Below, piece after piece: positions 52,715 through 61,854 of a stretch of DNA of 64,000 nt; position 1 is the first letter of the stretch, and each line of letters starts with the position of its first letter. The notes beneath the pieces are model-generated. The model was not told the origin of the DNA, made no database searches, and saw only the letters and a list, made by a program, of their open reading frames with translations. Position numbers and translations under genes: made by a program. Location of the stretch: the NCBI GenBank assembly GCA_963814875.1, contig CAWFFJ010000015.1:1-64000 (forward strand), written 5' to 3'. This stretch comes from CAVSIS01 sp963814875 (lineage in GTDB: Bacteria; Acidobacteriota; Thermoanaerobaculia; Thermoanaerobaculales; Sulfomarinibacteraceae).

Positions 52715-54178
52715 ATGCGGAAGCAGGCAATCCGCTTGGGAGCCACCGGCGCAGTGGGCGTGATCCTCGCCCTCGCCCTCACCGGCATGGTCAACTGGCT
52801 CGGCGCGCGTCACTACGTGCGCGGCGACTGGACCCGCTCCAAGGTCTATACGCTGTCGCAGAAGACGCTCAACATCCTCAAGGGCCTCGACCAGGACGTC
52901 AAGGTGATCGTCTTCATGACCCCCGGCAGCCAGCTCTACCCCCAGGTGTCCGAGCTGCTGTCGCGCTATGCGGCCGCAACCGACAAGATCACGGTCGAGA
53001 CCATCGACCCCGACCGCGAGCCGCTCAAGACCCGCCAGCTCGCCCAGGACTACGGCATCTCGGCGGCCAACACCGTGGTCTTCGCCGCCGGTGACCGCAC
53101 CAAGTACGTGACCTCCGACCAGATGGCCGAGATGGACTACTCGGGAATGCAGATGGGTCAGGCGCCGAAGGTCAAGGCCTTCAAGGGCGAAGAGCAGTTC
53201 ACCGCCGCGATCCTGTCGCTGGTCGCACCGCACGTGCCCAAGGTGTACTTCGTCACCGGGCACGGCGAGGCCAGCGTCGAAGGCGGCGGCGGCGCCCAGG
53301 CGGCGCGCTCGATCCACACCCTGGTCGACGCCCTCAAGCGCGAGAACATGACGGCTGCCGACACCTCGCTGCTCGGCGGCACGATCCCGGAAGACGCCGA
53401 CGTGCTGGCGATTCTCGGGCCCACCGCGCCGTACAGCGAGGCCGAGGTCAATCTCCTCCAGGGATACCTCGACAAGGGCGGACGGTTGCTGGTCTGTCTC
53501 GACCCGCTCATCGAGCGCGACGGCACCATGGGCACCACGCGTCTCGAGGGGCTGCTCGGAACATGGGGGGTCAAGGTCAACGACGACCTCGTGGTCGATC
53601 CCTCCCGCCGGCTGCCGTTTTTCGACCTCTCAGCGGTCTACCTCCAGGACTTCCGCCCCCACCCGGTGACCACCGGACTGGAGGGCGTAGCGGTGCTTTT
53701 CCCCGTCGCCCGCTCGCTGGCGGCGGAGTCGAGCGACGGCCACACTGCGACCGACCTGGTCCTGACCAGCTCCGACGGGTGGGGTGAGACCGACCTCAAG
53801 GCCCTGCTCGCTGGACAGCCGGTCAAGAAGGACGAGTCCGACGTCCAGGGTCCGGTTGCAGTGGCGGTGGCGTCCCAGGGCAGCTCGAGCGACGGCCAGC
53901 CGCCATCAAACCCGTTCCGGCTGGTTGCCTTCGGTGACTCCGATTTCCTCACCGACGCCCAGATCGCCAACGCCGGCAATCAAACCCTGGCGCTCAACAC
54001 CTTCAACTGGCTCGCCGCGCGCAGCGAGGCGCTCGGCATCGCTCCCCACGACATCGAGCAGGTCAACCTATTCCTCGACGCCGGGCAGATGACGACCATT
54101 CTGCTCATCTGTCTGCTTGCGATGCCAGGCGCTGCAATCCTCGCCGGCGTGCTGGTGTGGCGGCGGCGGCGCCACTGA
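52715..54178 (+). CDS. GldG-like ABC auxiliary protein
   Basis: A 487-residue protein anchored by an N-terminal helix (TGAVGVILALALTGMVNWL) and a C-terminal helix (TTILLICLLAMPGAAILAGVLVW). The extracytoplasmic body has YTLSQKTLNILKGLDQDVKVIVFM, KVYFVTGHGEAS and LLQGYLDKGGRLLVCLDP, all typical of the ABC_transp_aux/GldG family. It completes the permease complex. No GldB, GldH, GldK-N or SprA-like partner is visible, so gliding itself is not indicated. Confidence 0.9.
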   Translation: MRKQAIRLGATGAVGVILALALTGMVNWLGARHYVRGDWTRSKVYTLSQKTLNILKGLDQDVKVIVFMTPGSQLYPQVSELLSRYAAATDKITVETIDPDREPLKTRQLAQDYGISAANTVVFAAGDRTKYVTSDQMAEMDYSGMQMGQAPKVKAFKGEEQFTAAILSLVAPHVPKVYFVTGHGEASVEGGGGAQAARSIHTLVDALKRENMTAADTSLLGGTIPEDADVLAILGPTAPYSEAEVNLLQGYLDKGGRLLVCLDPLIERDGTMGTTRLEGLLGTWGVKVNDDLVVDPSRRLPFFDLSAVYLQDFRPHPVTTGLEGVAVLFPVARSLAAESSDGHTATDLVLTSSDGWGETDLKALLAGQPVKKDESDVQGPVAVAVASQGSSSDGQPPSNPFRLVAFGDSDFLTDAQIANAGNQTLALNTFNWLAARSEALGIAPHDIEQVNLFLDAGQMTTILLICLLAMPGAAILAGVLVWRRRRH

Positions 54179-54193
54179 GGGGGGAGGGTCGCG

Positions 54194-55606
54194 ATGCGCA
54201 CCGGACGCCTGCTGCTCCTCGCCCTGGTGGTGATCGGCCTCGGCGCGTACATCTGGTTGTACGAGCGCCACGCACCGACCACCGACGAGGCGCGCACCGA
54301 CGCCGACAAGGTCTTCAGGGGCGTCGAGCGCGACGACGTCGTCGGCCTCGACATCACCAACTCGCACGGCAGCTTCTCGCTCGCCAAGAGCGACGGGACG
54401 TGGGCGATCGTCACGCCCCAGGCCTACCCGGCCGACGACGTCGCCATCGGCTCGCTTCTGGGATCGCTGGTCAACCTGAAGGCCGAGCGTCGCTTCGGTG
54501 CTGGTGAGGTCAAACCGGCGGACTACGGGCTCGACAAACCATCGCTGTCGGTGACCCTGGTCGACGGAAAGGGTGTACGGCACCAGCTCGAGGTCGGCAC
54601 CACCGCCGCACTCGGCTCGAACCGCGCCGTCAGCACGGACGGCGGCGACGTGATGTTGGTCCCCGGCTGGTTCACCAACGACCTCGACAAGGACCTCGAC
54701 GGCTGGCGCTCAAAGGACGTCGTGGACGTCACCGCGGATGCACTCGCGTCGATCGAAATCGTCTCCGGGGAGGACCGCATCCAGCTCGCCCGCTCCGGCG
54801 GCCTGTGGCGTCTGCTGCAGCCGATCGACGACCTCGCCGACCGCGAGCACGTCCGCACGCTGGTGTCGAACCTCAACGCAATCCGCGTCCAGGAGTTCCT
54901 GCCTGCGGATACCGGCCTCGCCGAGCTCGGCCTCGAGCCCGCCCGCCGGCGGGTCACCCTGGTCCCGTCGGGCGAGGGCGGGAAGGCCACCGTGCTCGAG
55001 TTCGGCGCGACCCGCGCCAAGGACGGCGCGACCCAGATCGCGTGCCGGCGCGACGGCCAGGACCTGTTCTGGGTCGACGACCGTGCCGAGGCCTCGCTCG
55101 GCCGGGCACCGGTGCTGTGGCGCTCGACCGTGGTCTACCCCTTCGACAGCTGGGGTGTCTCCAAGCTCTCGCTCACCACGGCCGACGGGACCACCACCAA
55201 CCTCGACGGCGCGGACGGGATGTGGAAGTTCGCCGACGGTGGCGACGCCGACGCCAGCAGCGTGCTCCAGCGCCTCGCCGTCCTCGCCGGTCTCAAGGCC
55301 TCCGCCTACGACCTGGTGGCGCCCGGGACCCCTGAGATGGGCCGGGTCGAGCTGACCCTCAAGGGCACCGCGGACGAACCCGCCGCCGGTCCGATCACCT
55401 TCACCTTCTACCGGCCGTTGACTGCCGATGGCAAGGCGCTGGTGAAGGTGAGTGCACGCTCGGGCCTGATCGGCGTCGATTCGAAGGACGCCGAGGAGAT
55501 CCTCGGGCATCTCGACGCCCTCCATCCCGCGAGCCCGACGCCGGCCGTCACGCCGACCGCCAGCGCTCCGGCGGTCCCGTCCCCGGCGGCGAACCCGAAC
55601 GGCTGA
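54194..55606 (+). CDS. DUF4340 protein
   Basis: A 470-residue protein with an N-terminal anchor (LLLLALVVIGLGAYIWLYE) and a long, repetitive extracytoplasmic part. Short beta-units of about 150 residues recur, such as VVGLDITNSHGSFSLAKSDG, LASIEIVSGEDRIQLARSGG and VSKLSLTTADGTTTNLDGADG. This is the DUF4340 pattern, usually found after GldG. It ends in a Pro/Ala/Thr tail (SPTPAVTPTASAPAVPSP). It follows the GldG-like gene by 15 bases with GGGGGGAGGG as ribosome site. It probably binds the exported substrate or the cell envelope. Confidence 0.88.
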   Translation: MRTGRLLLLALVVIGLGAYIWLYERHAPTTDEARTDADKVFRGVERDDVVGLDITNSHGSFSLAKSDGTWAIVTPQAYPADDVAIGSLLGSLVNLKAERRFGAGEVKPADYGLDKPSLSVTLVDGKGVRHQLEVGTTAALGSNRAVSTDGGDVMLVPGWFTNDLDKDLDGWRSKDVVDVTADALASIEIVSGEDRIQLARSGGLWRLLQPIDDLADREHVRTLVSNLNAIRVQEFLPADTGLAELGLEPARRRVTLVPSGEGGKATVLEFGATRAKDGATQIACRRDGQDLFWVDDRAEASLGRAPVLWRSTVVYPFDSWGVSKLSLTTADGTTTNLDGADGMWKFADGGDADASSVLQRLAVLAGLKASAYDLVAPGTPEMGRVELTLKGTADEPAAGPITFTFYRPLTADGKALVKVSARSGLIGVDSKDAEEILGHLDALHPASPTPAVTPTASAPAVPSPAANPNG

Positions 55607-55613
55607 GATCACC

Positions 55614-55647
55614 CCGGGCCCGCCCGTCGTGCGGCAGGCGGGCCCGG
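55614..55647 (+). terminator. Hairpin after the ABC operon
   Basis: A perfect 11-bp stem CCGGGCCCGCC/GGCGGGCCCGG with a 12-base loop begins 7 bases after the DUF4340 stop. No T-run follows, so strength is uncertain. Confidence 0.5.
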
Positions 55648-55688
55648 CGGGCGGCCCCCCAGCCACCGCACAAGACTCGCAATCACGC

Positions 55689-55694
55689 TACAAT
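55689..55694 (+). promoter_or_regulatory. -10 box of the PPDK-like gene
   Basis: TACAAT with a predicted leader of about 42 bases and AGGGGG at ~55732, 5 bases before the GTG at 55743. Confidence 0.45.
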
Positions 55695-55742
55695 CGCAAC
55701 AACCCGCGCCGGGCGGCGAGGGCGACCAGCCAGGGGGTATGC

Positions 55743-58058
55743 GTGGAGCCTCGCGAATGGCGAGAGAAGTTCGACGACCTGAAGCGGCGTCGCCCCGATC
55801 TCGCCGAGCGCGTCTGCCGCAAGCTGCTCGTCGACATGCAGCGCCAGGGAATGGTCGATTTCAACGCCCTCGACGGCGAGCTCGCGGTGGCTCTGCGCCT
55901 GGTCGGGTCCCGTCAGCATCACGGCGATCCCAACCGGCCGCAGCCCAAGCTGCCCGGCAACTCCCACCACGTCCTCTACGACCTCGCCCTCAAGTACGCG
56001 GAGCGCTACCTCCAACCGGAGGAGATCAACGCGACCATCCTCCTGACCGAGAAGCGGCAGCTCGCGTACGAGGTCTCTCGCCTCGCCGAGGACGCCGACA
56101 CCCCGCTCCCCGAGCTGGCACACAAGATCCACGAGTTCTTGAACTTCGCACCCAGCGAGGCGATCGTCCAGCGGGAAGACGTGATCGGAACTCGGGCAGC
56201 GCTGGCGCGCCGTCTGCTCACCGATCAGCTGGACTTCATCTCGGTCGCGAAGCGTTTCGTCCGGGTTCGCGACTTCGCCGCGGTCACGGACCACATCCTG
56301 CCCACCGAGGGCAACCAGGGCCGGCTCGGCGGCAAGGCTGCGGGTCTCATCCTGGCGCAGTCGATCCTCCGCCGGGCTCAGAGCAAGGGCCTGCTCGCGG
56401 TCGACTTCCAGGTCCCGACCTCGTACTACATTCCGTCCAACGGCATCCTCGAGTTCATTGAGTACAACGGCCTCGAGGAGCTGATCAACGTCAAGTACCG
56501 ACCGATCGAGGAGGTCCGCGAGGAGCACCCGCTGGTCGAGCGGCTGTTCAAGAGCGGGACCATCCCGCCGACCCTCCACGACGGTCTCGCGGCGATGCTC
56601 GCAAAGCTCGACGGCGTGCCGTTGGTGGTTCGGTCCTCGAGCTTGCTCGAGGACCGAATCGGCCACGCCTTCTCGGGCAAGTACAAGAGCCTGTTCATCG
56701 CCAACCGTGGCAGCCTCGAGCAGCGTCTCGACGAGCTCGAGGACGCCGTCGCCGAGGTCTACGCTTCGATCTTCCACCCCGACCCGATCGAGTACCGGCG
56801 CGAGCGCGGCCTGCTCGACTTCCAGGAGCAGATGGGCATCCTGATTCAGGAGGTCGTGGGTACCGACCTCGGCGGCATGCGCTTCCCGGTCTTCGCCGGG
56901 GTCGCCTTTTCGCGCTGCGAGATGCGGTGGTCGCCGCGGATCCGGCGCACCGATGGCATGGCGCGACTGGTCGTGGGTCTGGGCACCCGCGCGGTCGACC
57001 GCACCGGAGACGACTACCCGGTCCTGGTCGCCCTCGAGCAGCCCAACCTTCGCGCGACCCAGCAGCCCGACGAGGTCTACCGCTACTCGCAGCACACAGT
57101 CGACGTCGTCGACCTCCACGAGGCCCAGTTCCAGTCGCTCAAGCTGGACGATTTCCTCAAGCGCACCGGCCGCAAGCTGCCGATGCTGCGCCATGCCTAC
57201 TCGATCTTCCGCGACCGTCAGATCCTACCGATCATCGGGATCATGGCCCAGCTCGACCCTGCGGAGATGGTCGTCACGTTCGACGGTCTCCTCAAAGGAA
57301 CCTTCCCGCGCGATCTCAAGGCGATCCTCGACACCCTCGAGGAGGGCCTCGGCGAGCCGGTCGACGTCGAGCTTGCCCACGACGGCCAGGACCTGTACCT
57401 GCTCCAGTGCCGCGCCTTGTCGCTGGCCTCGGCGGCACAGCGGGTGCCGGTACCGGCCGACGTGCCGCACGATGCGGTCGTGTTCACCGCGAGCCGCTTC
57501 GTCCAGATGGGCCAGGCCCGCAACATCGAGTACGTGGTCCTGGTCGATCCGCGCGACTACGAGCAGCTCCAGACGCCGGAGGAGATGCGGCGCGTGGCGG
57601 AGGTGATCGGCATCGTCAACCGCGCCCTGCCCCAGCGCCGCTTCATCCTGATGGGTCCCGGCCGCTGGGGCAGCCGCGGCGACATTCGTCTCGGCGTACC
57701 CGTGACCTACGCCGACATCTGCCACACCCGGGTGTTGATCGAGATCGCCCGTCAAAAGGGCTCGTACCTGCCGGACGTCTCGTTCGGGACCCATTTCTTC
57801 CAAGACCTCACCGAGTCCGGCATCCTCTACTTGCCGCTGTTTCCGGACGAAACTGGGGTGGTGTGGAACGAGGCCATCCTCAACGGCTCGCCCAACGCCC
57901 TCGCCGAGATCGCTCCGCAGTGCGCCGACATGGCCGAGGTGGTGCGGGTCATCCACGTCCCCGCTGTCGCCCACGGTCGTTCGCTGCAGATTGTCATGGA
58001 CGGCGACGCCGACCGCGCCATGGCCTGGATCGGCGCACCCCTCGACGCCTCGGGCTGA
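55743..58058 (+). CDS. PPDK_N-type ATP-grasp protein without swivelling His domain
   Basis: A 771-residue cytoplasmic protein. Residues 1-~175 are a helical domain (REWREKFDDLKRRRPDLAER). Residues ~190-540 match the N-terminal ATP-binding domain of PEP synthase/pyruvate phosphate dikinase: GNQGRLGGKAAGLILAQSIL, VPTSYYIPSNGILEF, VVRSSSLLEDRIGHAFSGKY, ILIQEVVG and YLLQCRALS. The phosphohistidine swivel domain and PEP barrel are absent. A conserved-looking C-terminal domain (RRFILMGPGRWGSRGDIRLG, VSFGTHFFQDL) follows. It may be a kinase or dikinase acting on another partner. GTG 55743 is the start that fits the helical domain and the ribosome site. Confidence 0.8.
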   Translation: MEPREWREKFDDLKRRRPDLAERVCRKLLVDMQRQGMVDFNALDGELAVALRLVGSRQHHGDPNRPQPKLPGNSHHVLYDLALKYAERYLQPEEINATILLTEKRQLAYEVSRLAEDADTPLPELAHKIHEFLNFAPSEAIVQREDVIGTRAALARRLLTDQLDFISVAKRFVRVRDFAAVTDHILPTEGNQGRLGGKAAGLILAQSILRRAQSKGLLAVDFQVPTSYYIPSNGILEFIEYNGLEELINVKYRPIEEVREEHPLVERLFKSGTIPPTLHDGLAAMLAKLDGVPLVVRSSSLLEDRIGHAFSGKYKSLFIANRGSLEQRLDELEDAVAEVYASIFHPDPIEYRRERGLLDFQEQMGILIQEVVGTDLGGMRFPVFAGVAFSRCEMRWSPRIRRTDGMARLVVGLGTRAVDRTGDDYPVLVALEQPNLRATQQPDEVYRYSQHTVDVVDLHEAQFQSLKLDDFLKRTGRKLPMLRHAYSIFRDRQILPIIGIMAQLDPAEMVVTFDGLLKGTFPRDLKAILDTLEEGLGEPVDVELAHDGQDLYLLQCRALSLASAAQRVPVPADVPHDAVVFTASRFVQMGQARNIEYVVLVDPRDYEQLQTPEEMRRVAEVIGIVNRALPQRRFILMGPGRWGSRGDIRLGVPVTYADICHTRVLIEIARQKGSYLPDVSFGTHFFQDLTESGILYLPLFPDETGVVWNEAILNGSPNALAEIAPQCADMAEVVRVIHVPAVAHGRSLQIVMDGDADRAMAWIGAPLDASG

Positions 58059-58108
58059 CCTCGCCTGCCTTTCACCGGCGGTGGCCCGGCGCGACAAGCC
58101 AACGAGCC

Positions 58109-58144
58109 AAAAAAGAAAACGCCCGGACGCTTGCGCGCCCGGGC
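58109..58144 (-). terminator. Intrinsic terminator of glutamate dehydrogenase
   Basis: On the minus strand GCCCGG...CCGGGC (58144-58121) is followed by GTTTTCTTTTTT. It begins about 30 bases after the stop at 58175. It is the clearest Rho-independent terminator in the window. Confidence 0.88.
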
Positions 58145-58174
58145 TGGCGATCAGATCGGGTTGGGCCTACGAGC

Positions 58175-59458
58175 TCAGGCCCAGCCGCGGAGGTGACAGG
58201 CGATCGCGACCCGCTGGATCGCGATCATGTACGCCGCGTCGCGCATGTACTCGCCGGTCTCCTCGGCGAGATCGGCAACGGCGTGGAACGCGCGGGTCAT
58301 CTTCTGGTCGAGGCGCTCGAGCACCTCCTCTTTGGGCCAGAAGAAGTTCTGGTTGCACTGCACCTGCTCGAAGTAGGAGCAGGTGACGCCGCCGGCGTTG
58401 CACAGGAAGTCGGGGATCACGAAGATCCCGCGCTGCTTGAGCACTGCATCGGCCTCGGGGGTGGTCGGGCCGTTGGCACCCTCGGCGACGATCCTCACGT
58501 TCTTGCCAATCTTGTGGACGTTGTCGCCGTTGACCTGGTTCTCGAGCGCGGCCGGGATCAGGATCTCGACGTCCTGCTCGATCCACGCCTCGGCCGGCAG
58601 CACCTCGTACTTGGCCTCGCGCGCCTTGGCCTTGTCGATCGTGCCGAAACGGTCCGTGATCGAGATCAGGTAGTCGATGTCGATCCCGTCGAGCTTGCGG
58701 AAGGTGTAGGCGGTGTGGTCGTCGTTGTCCCAGCACGACACGCTCACAACCTTGCCTCCGAGCTCGATGAGCAGCTTGGCCGCGTACTGGGCAACGTTGC
58801 CGAAGCCCTGGATCGACGCACGGATGCCCGCCATGTCGAGGCCCATCCGCTTGAGCGCCTCGCGCACGGTGTAGATCACCCCGAAGCCGGTTGCCTCGGT
58901 TCGCCCGAGCGAGCCGCCGACCTCGACCGGCTTGCCGGTGATGAGGCCGGGGTAGTGGCCGCCGGCGATCTTCTCGTACTCGTCCATGATCCAGACCATG
59001 TGCTGGGGGTTGGTCATCACGTCCGGGGCCGGCACGTCCTGGAGGGGGCCGATGTTGCGCGCAATCTGGCGCACCCAGCCGCGGCACAGGGCCTCCTGCT
59101 CACGCTGCGACAGGTTGTGCGGGTCGCAGATCACGCCGCCCTTGCCGCCGCCGAGCGGGATGTCGACCACCGCGCACTTCCACGTCATCCAGGTCGCGAG
59201 CGCGCGCACCGTGTCGACGGTCTCCTGCGGGTGGAAGCGGATGCCGCCCTTGGCCGGACCCCGAGCGTCGTTGTGCTGGACGCGGAAGCCCTTGAAAACC
59301 TGGACCGAGCCGTCGTCCATCCTCACCGGAACCAGGAAATGGTACTCGCGAAGGGGCCACCGCAGCAGCTGCCGCATGCCCTCGTCCAGCTGGAGCTTCT
59401 CGGCCACCGCGTCAAACTGACGCTGCGCCATCGCGAACGCGTTGAACTCCCTGCCCAT
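58175..59458 (-). CDS. gdhA: Glutamate dehydrogenase (Glu/Leu/Phe/Val family)
   Basis: A 427-residue hexameric-type enzyme that interconverts glutamate and 2-oxoglutarate plus ammonia. GFRVQHNDARGPAKGGIRFHP holds the substrate lysine, and DIPLGGGKGGVICDP the catalytic lysine. QDVPAPDVMTNPQHMVWI, the Rossmann start IQGFGNVAQYAA and PDFLCNAGGVTCSYFE are also present. ATG 59458 is chosen because AAGGAGG lies 5 bases before it; the GTG at 59471-59473 lies upstream of that ribosome site. NAD versus NADP use is not decided. It has its own promoter and terminator. Confidence 0.95.
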   Translation of the reverse strand: MGREFNAFAMAQRQFDAVAEKLQLDEGMRQLLRWPLREYHFLVPVRMDDGSVQVFKGFRVQHNDARGPAKGGIRFHPQETVDTVRALATWMTWKCAVVDIPLGGGKGGVICDPHNLSQREQEALCRGWVRQIARNIGPLQDVPAPDVMTNPQHMVWIMDEYEKIAGGHYPGLITGKPVEVGGSLGRTEATGFGVIYTVREALKRMGLDMAGIRASIQGFGNVAQYAAKLLIELGGKVVSVSCWDNDDHTAYTFRKLDGIDIDYLISITDRFGTIDKAKAREAKYEVLPAEAWIEQDVEILIPAALENQVNGDNVHKIGKNVRIVAEGANGPTTPEADAVLKQRGIFVIPDFLCNAGGVTCSYFEQVQCNQNFFWPKEEVLERLDQKMTRAFHAVADLAEETGEYMRDAAYMIAIQRVAIACHLRGWA

Positions 59459-59510
59459 GTCGACCTCCTTCACATGTCGAGGGGGCGCCGCACGGGCCCC
59501 GTGACCCGGC

Positions 59511-59539
59511 TTTATACGCCCGGCCGCCGCTCACGTCAA
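59511..59539 (-). promoter_or_regulatory. Consensus-like promoter of glutamate dehydrogenase
   Basis: On the minus strand TTGACG (59539-59534), a 17-base spacer and TATAAA (59516-59511). The leader is about 45 bases with AAGGAGG. It is the best two-box promoter in the window, in contrast to the -10-only leaderless genes. Confidence 0.75.
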
Positions 59540-59616
59540 CCACTCCCGAGTCACATTGTGCAATCCGTCACGAGGAATCTCTGCAATTACTTAACTGCGC
59601 CCGTGGGGGCGGCGGC

Positions 59617-59622
59617 TATACT
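59617..59622 (+). promoter_or_regulatory. Leaderless -10 box of GT4 gene
   Basis: TATACT ends exactly 6 bases before the GTG at 59629. It lies about 80 bases from the divergent glutamate dehydrogenase promoter. Confidence 0.6.
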
Positions 59623-59628
59623 GCCTCG

Positions 59629-60753
59629 GTGCCCCCTGAGAGCCTCGCCGTAGTCCACGCGGTGGACAAGAACCGGCTCGCCACCGGCTCGGTGGTCCAG
59701 CTCATGGAGGCGGCGGCGGGGCTCGCCCGACGCGGACACCGCATCACGGTCGCCTCCCGCCCCGGCGGTGACCTCGAGGCGGCCTGCCGAGAGGCCGGCT
59801 GCGTCTTCCTTGCCTTGCCGCTGCGGTCGAGCGTCGACCTCGCCTCGGTGCACGCTCTGCGAAGGGCGCTGCGCCGTTCGCCGGCCGACATCATCCACGT
59901 CCACAAGGGTCGCGCCCACGCCGCCGCCCTGCTCGCGGCCGCCGGTCTCGGCCCGCGTCCGCTGGTGGTGGTCAACCGCGGCGTGTCGTTTCCTCTCGAC
60001 CGCTTCAACCGATGGAAGTACCGCCACCCGCGCGTGGCGGCGGTGGTCTGCGTCGCCGAGGCCGTCCGCGAGGTGGTGGTGGCGACCGGCCGCCTGCGGC
60101 CGGAGCGCGTCCACGTCATCCACGCCGGCACCGACGTCGCGCTTTTCGACCCCGCCCGGGCCGACGGCGCCCGCATCCGCCGCGAGCTCGGCCTCGCGCC
60201 GGATGCGCTCGTGGTCGGGCTGGCCTCGGTCCGCGCCTGGAAGGGATGGCGCGAGCTGGTCCGCGCCTTTGCCCGAATCGCGGACCGCCATGCGGAAGCG
60301 CGACTGCTGCTCGCCGCGTGCCCCGACGAGGCACGCGATCAGGTGCGCGAGGCGGCGGGGGCGGCCGGCATCGGCGAGGAGACCGTGACCACCGGTGAGC
60401 GCCGCGACATGCCGGACGTGCTCGCGGCCTGCGATGTCGTGGTCGACGCCTCCTGGGCCGGTACCGGGATCACCGGCACCGTGCGCGAGGCGATGGCCCT
60501 CGAGCGGGCGGTGCTCGCGACGGACTGCGCCGGCAACCGCGAGCTGGTGCTGGACGGTGAGGTCGGCGTTCTGGTTCCTCCACGCGACGTCCCCGCCCTC
60601 ACCAGCGCGCTCGACAGACTGCTCGCCGACCCCGACCTGCGCCGCAGGCTCGGTGCCGCAGCCCGTCGCCGGGTGGTCGCGCACTTCTCCACCGAGCACC
60701 GCCTCGACCGCCTCGAAGCGCTGTACGGCCAGGTCCTCGCCGAGCGGAGTTGA
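59629..60753 (+). CDS. GT4 glycosyltransferase
   Basis: A 374-residue GT-B transferase outside the main polysaccharide locus. The N-terminus VVHAVDKNRLATGSVVQLME has the acceptor loop, and IIHVHKGRAHAAALLAAAG the first conserved His. GLASVRAWKGWRELVRAF holds the donor lysine, and GITGTVREAMALERAVLATD replaces the usual E-x7-E with a variant that keeps one Glu. The fold resembles LPS core or lipid glycosyltransferases. The GTG start gives MPPESLAVVH and the message should be leaderless. Confidence 0.85.
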   Translation: MPPESLAVVHAVDKNRLATGSVVQLMEAAAGLARRGHRITVASRPGGDLEAACREAGCVFLALPLRSSVDLASVHALRRALRRSPADIIHVHKGRAHAAALLAAAGLGPRPLVVVNRGVSFPLDRFNRWKYRHPRVAAVVCVAEAVREVVVATGRLRPERVHVIHAGTDVALFDPARADGARIRRELGLAPDALVVGLASVRAWKGWRELVRAFARIADRHAEARLLLAACPDEARDQVREAAGAAGIGEETVTTGERRDMPDVLAACDVVVDASWAGTGITGTVREAMALERAVLATDCAGNRELVLDGEVGVLVPPRDVPALTSALDRLLADPDLRRRLGAAARRRVVAHFSTEHRLDRLEALYGQVLAERS

Positions 60754-60877
60754 ACCATAGGGGCACGGAGCCCTCACCCACCCAGGCTGACGCTCTCCGC
60801 CTCGTGCTTGGGCACGAGGCGGAGAGCGTCAGCATCGGGCGAGGGGAGGGCTTAATGTTTCTCTGAGCCTCTATGGT
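60754..60877. repeat. Nested inverted repeat with perfect 22-bp core stem
   Basis: Outer arms ACCATAGGGGCACGGAG (60754-) and CTCTGAGCCTCTATGGT (-60877) belong to the ACCACAGAGG family. Inside, 60786-60807 (GCTGACGCTCTCCGCCTCG...) pairs perfectly over 22 bases with 60812-60833 around a TTGG loop. It begins right at the GT4 stop and ends next to the tRNA terminator. Confidence 0.8.
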
Positions 60878-60907
60878 GAAAAACTCAAACGCCCCGGGGC
60901 CGGGGCG
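60878..60907 (-). terminator. Terminator of tRNA-Asn
   Basis: On the minus strand CGCCCCGG-CC-CCGGGGCG (60907-60890) is followed by TTTGAGTTTTTC. It lies 17 bases after the tRNA 3' end. Confidence 0.75.
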
Positions 60908-60924
60908 TGGGTGGGGTCAGGCTT

Positions 60925-60999
60925 TGGCTCCGCAGGAGGGATTTGAACCCCCAACCTAGTGGTTAACAGCCACCCGCTCTACCGTTGAGCTACTGCGGA
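60925..60999 (-). tRNA. tRNA-Asn(GTT)
   Basis: A 75-base gene including an encoded CCA. Acceptor stem TCCGCAG/CTGCGGA, D-arm GCTC-AACGGTA-GAGC, anticodon stem GGTGG/CCACT with loop CTGTTAA (anticodon GTT, Asn), variable loop AGGTT and T-arm GGGGG-TTCAAAT-CCCTC. The first base pair T-A is usual for tRNA-Asn. Confidence 0.97.
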
Positions 61000-61042
61000 G
61001 CATGGGCGACGAAGGAGTATTGTAGCCCTGGGTCGGGGCTTG

Positions 61043-61849
61043 TCAACCTTGGGCGGACGGCCGTACGAGGGTGAAAGTCAGGCGCTCGACCGGGGCGCGC
61101 TGGAGCACCTCTCGCAGCTCGACGCCGGATTTGAAACGGGTTGTCGGGACCCGACGTCCCTCGGCCTGGAGGCGCACCCGATCGCCCTTCAGCGGCCATG
61201 GCCGCACCACCAGCGTGCGATCGCCGGCGGGCTCGAAGGTCAGTACCTCAGTCTGACCGGTGGCATCGATCGCGGAGGCTTCGAACGGCGCCGGCAGCAC
61301 CGCGCACAGGTGCACCGCGACGAGGTCGCACGCTGCCAGCAGACCCTGGTTGACCGCCCAGCCGCGGCCGTCGAGGAAGGGCCGATAGCGGGCATCGACC
61401 GCGAGCTCCTCACGCCAGGCAGCCTGCTCTCGCTGCATCTCGGCACGGAACGACTCCGCGGCGCGGGCAGTGGCCGTGTCGCCGGAGGCGAGCAGGTCGC
61501 GGGTCTTGCGCGCGGCGAGACGGTCGAAGTGGGACGAGACCATGAGGCCGGCGTAGCGGGTGTGCGCCGCCGCCTGGCGGACGCTGGAGCGCCAGATCAT
61601 GAGGTGCTCGAGCGCAGGCATGTGGTCGAAGGTCCTGGGTCTGCCGGTCCCGTCGATCCCCGGATCGGCGTCAAACTCAGTCCATCCGCTGTCGTGCAGC
61701 AGCACCGCGGCGAGGACCTCGGCGCGCGGCGACGGGGACGGGAAGCGACGGTTGCCCCAGTGCTCCGCGAGCTGCCAGGCGAGCCAGGCGTGGGAGGTCT
61801 GGGGGACGAGGACGGCGCTGCCTGCGGAGCGATCGGCGAAAAGAAACAC
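61043..61849 (-). CDS. DUF3891 family protein
   Basis: A 268-residue soluble, mostly helical protein. The pattern LVPQTSHAWLAWQLAEHWGN, VLLHDSGWTEFDADP, LMVSSHFDRL and ACDLVAVHLC matches the DUF3891 family, whose spaced His/Asp residues resemble an HD-type metal site. The reaction is unknown. GTG 61849 is chosen because TAGAAT ends 5 bases before it; translation from there reads MFLFADRS. The -10 and -35 of this gene lie in a repeat end (copy D). Confidence 0.78.
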   Translation of the reverse strand: MFLFADRSAGSAVLVPQTSHAWLAWQLAEHWGNRRFPSPSPRAEVLAAVLLHDSGWTEFDADPGIDGTGRPRTFDHMPALEHLMIWRSSVRQAAAHTRYAGLMVSSHFDRLAARKTRDLLASGDTATARAAESFRAEMQREQAAWREELAVDARYRPFLDGRGWAVNQGLLAACDLVAVHLCAVLPAPFEASAIDATGQTEVLTFEPAGDRTLVVRPWPLKGDRVRLQAEGRRVPTTRFKSGVELREVLQRAPVERLTFTLVRPSAQG

Positions 61850-61854
61850 AGGGC

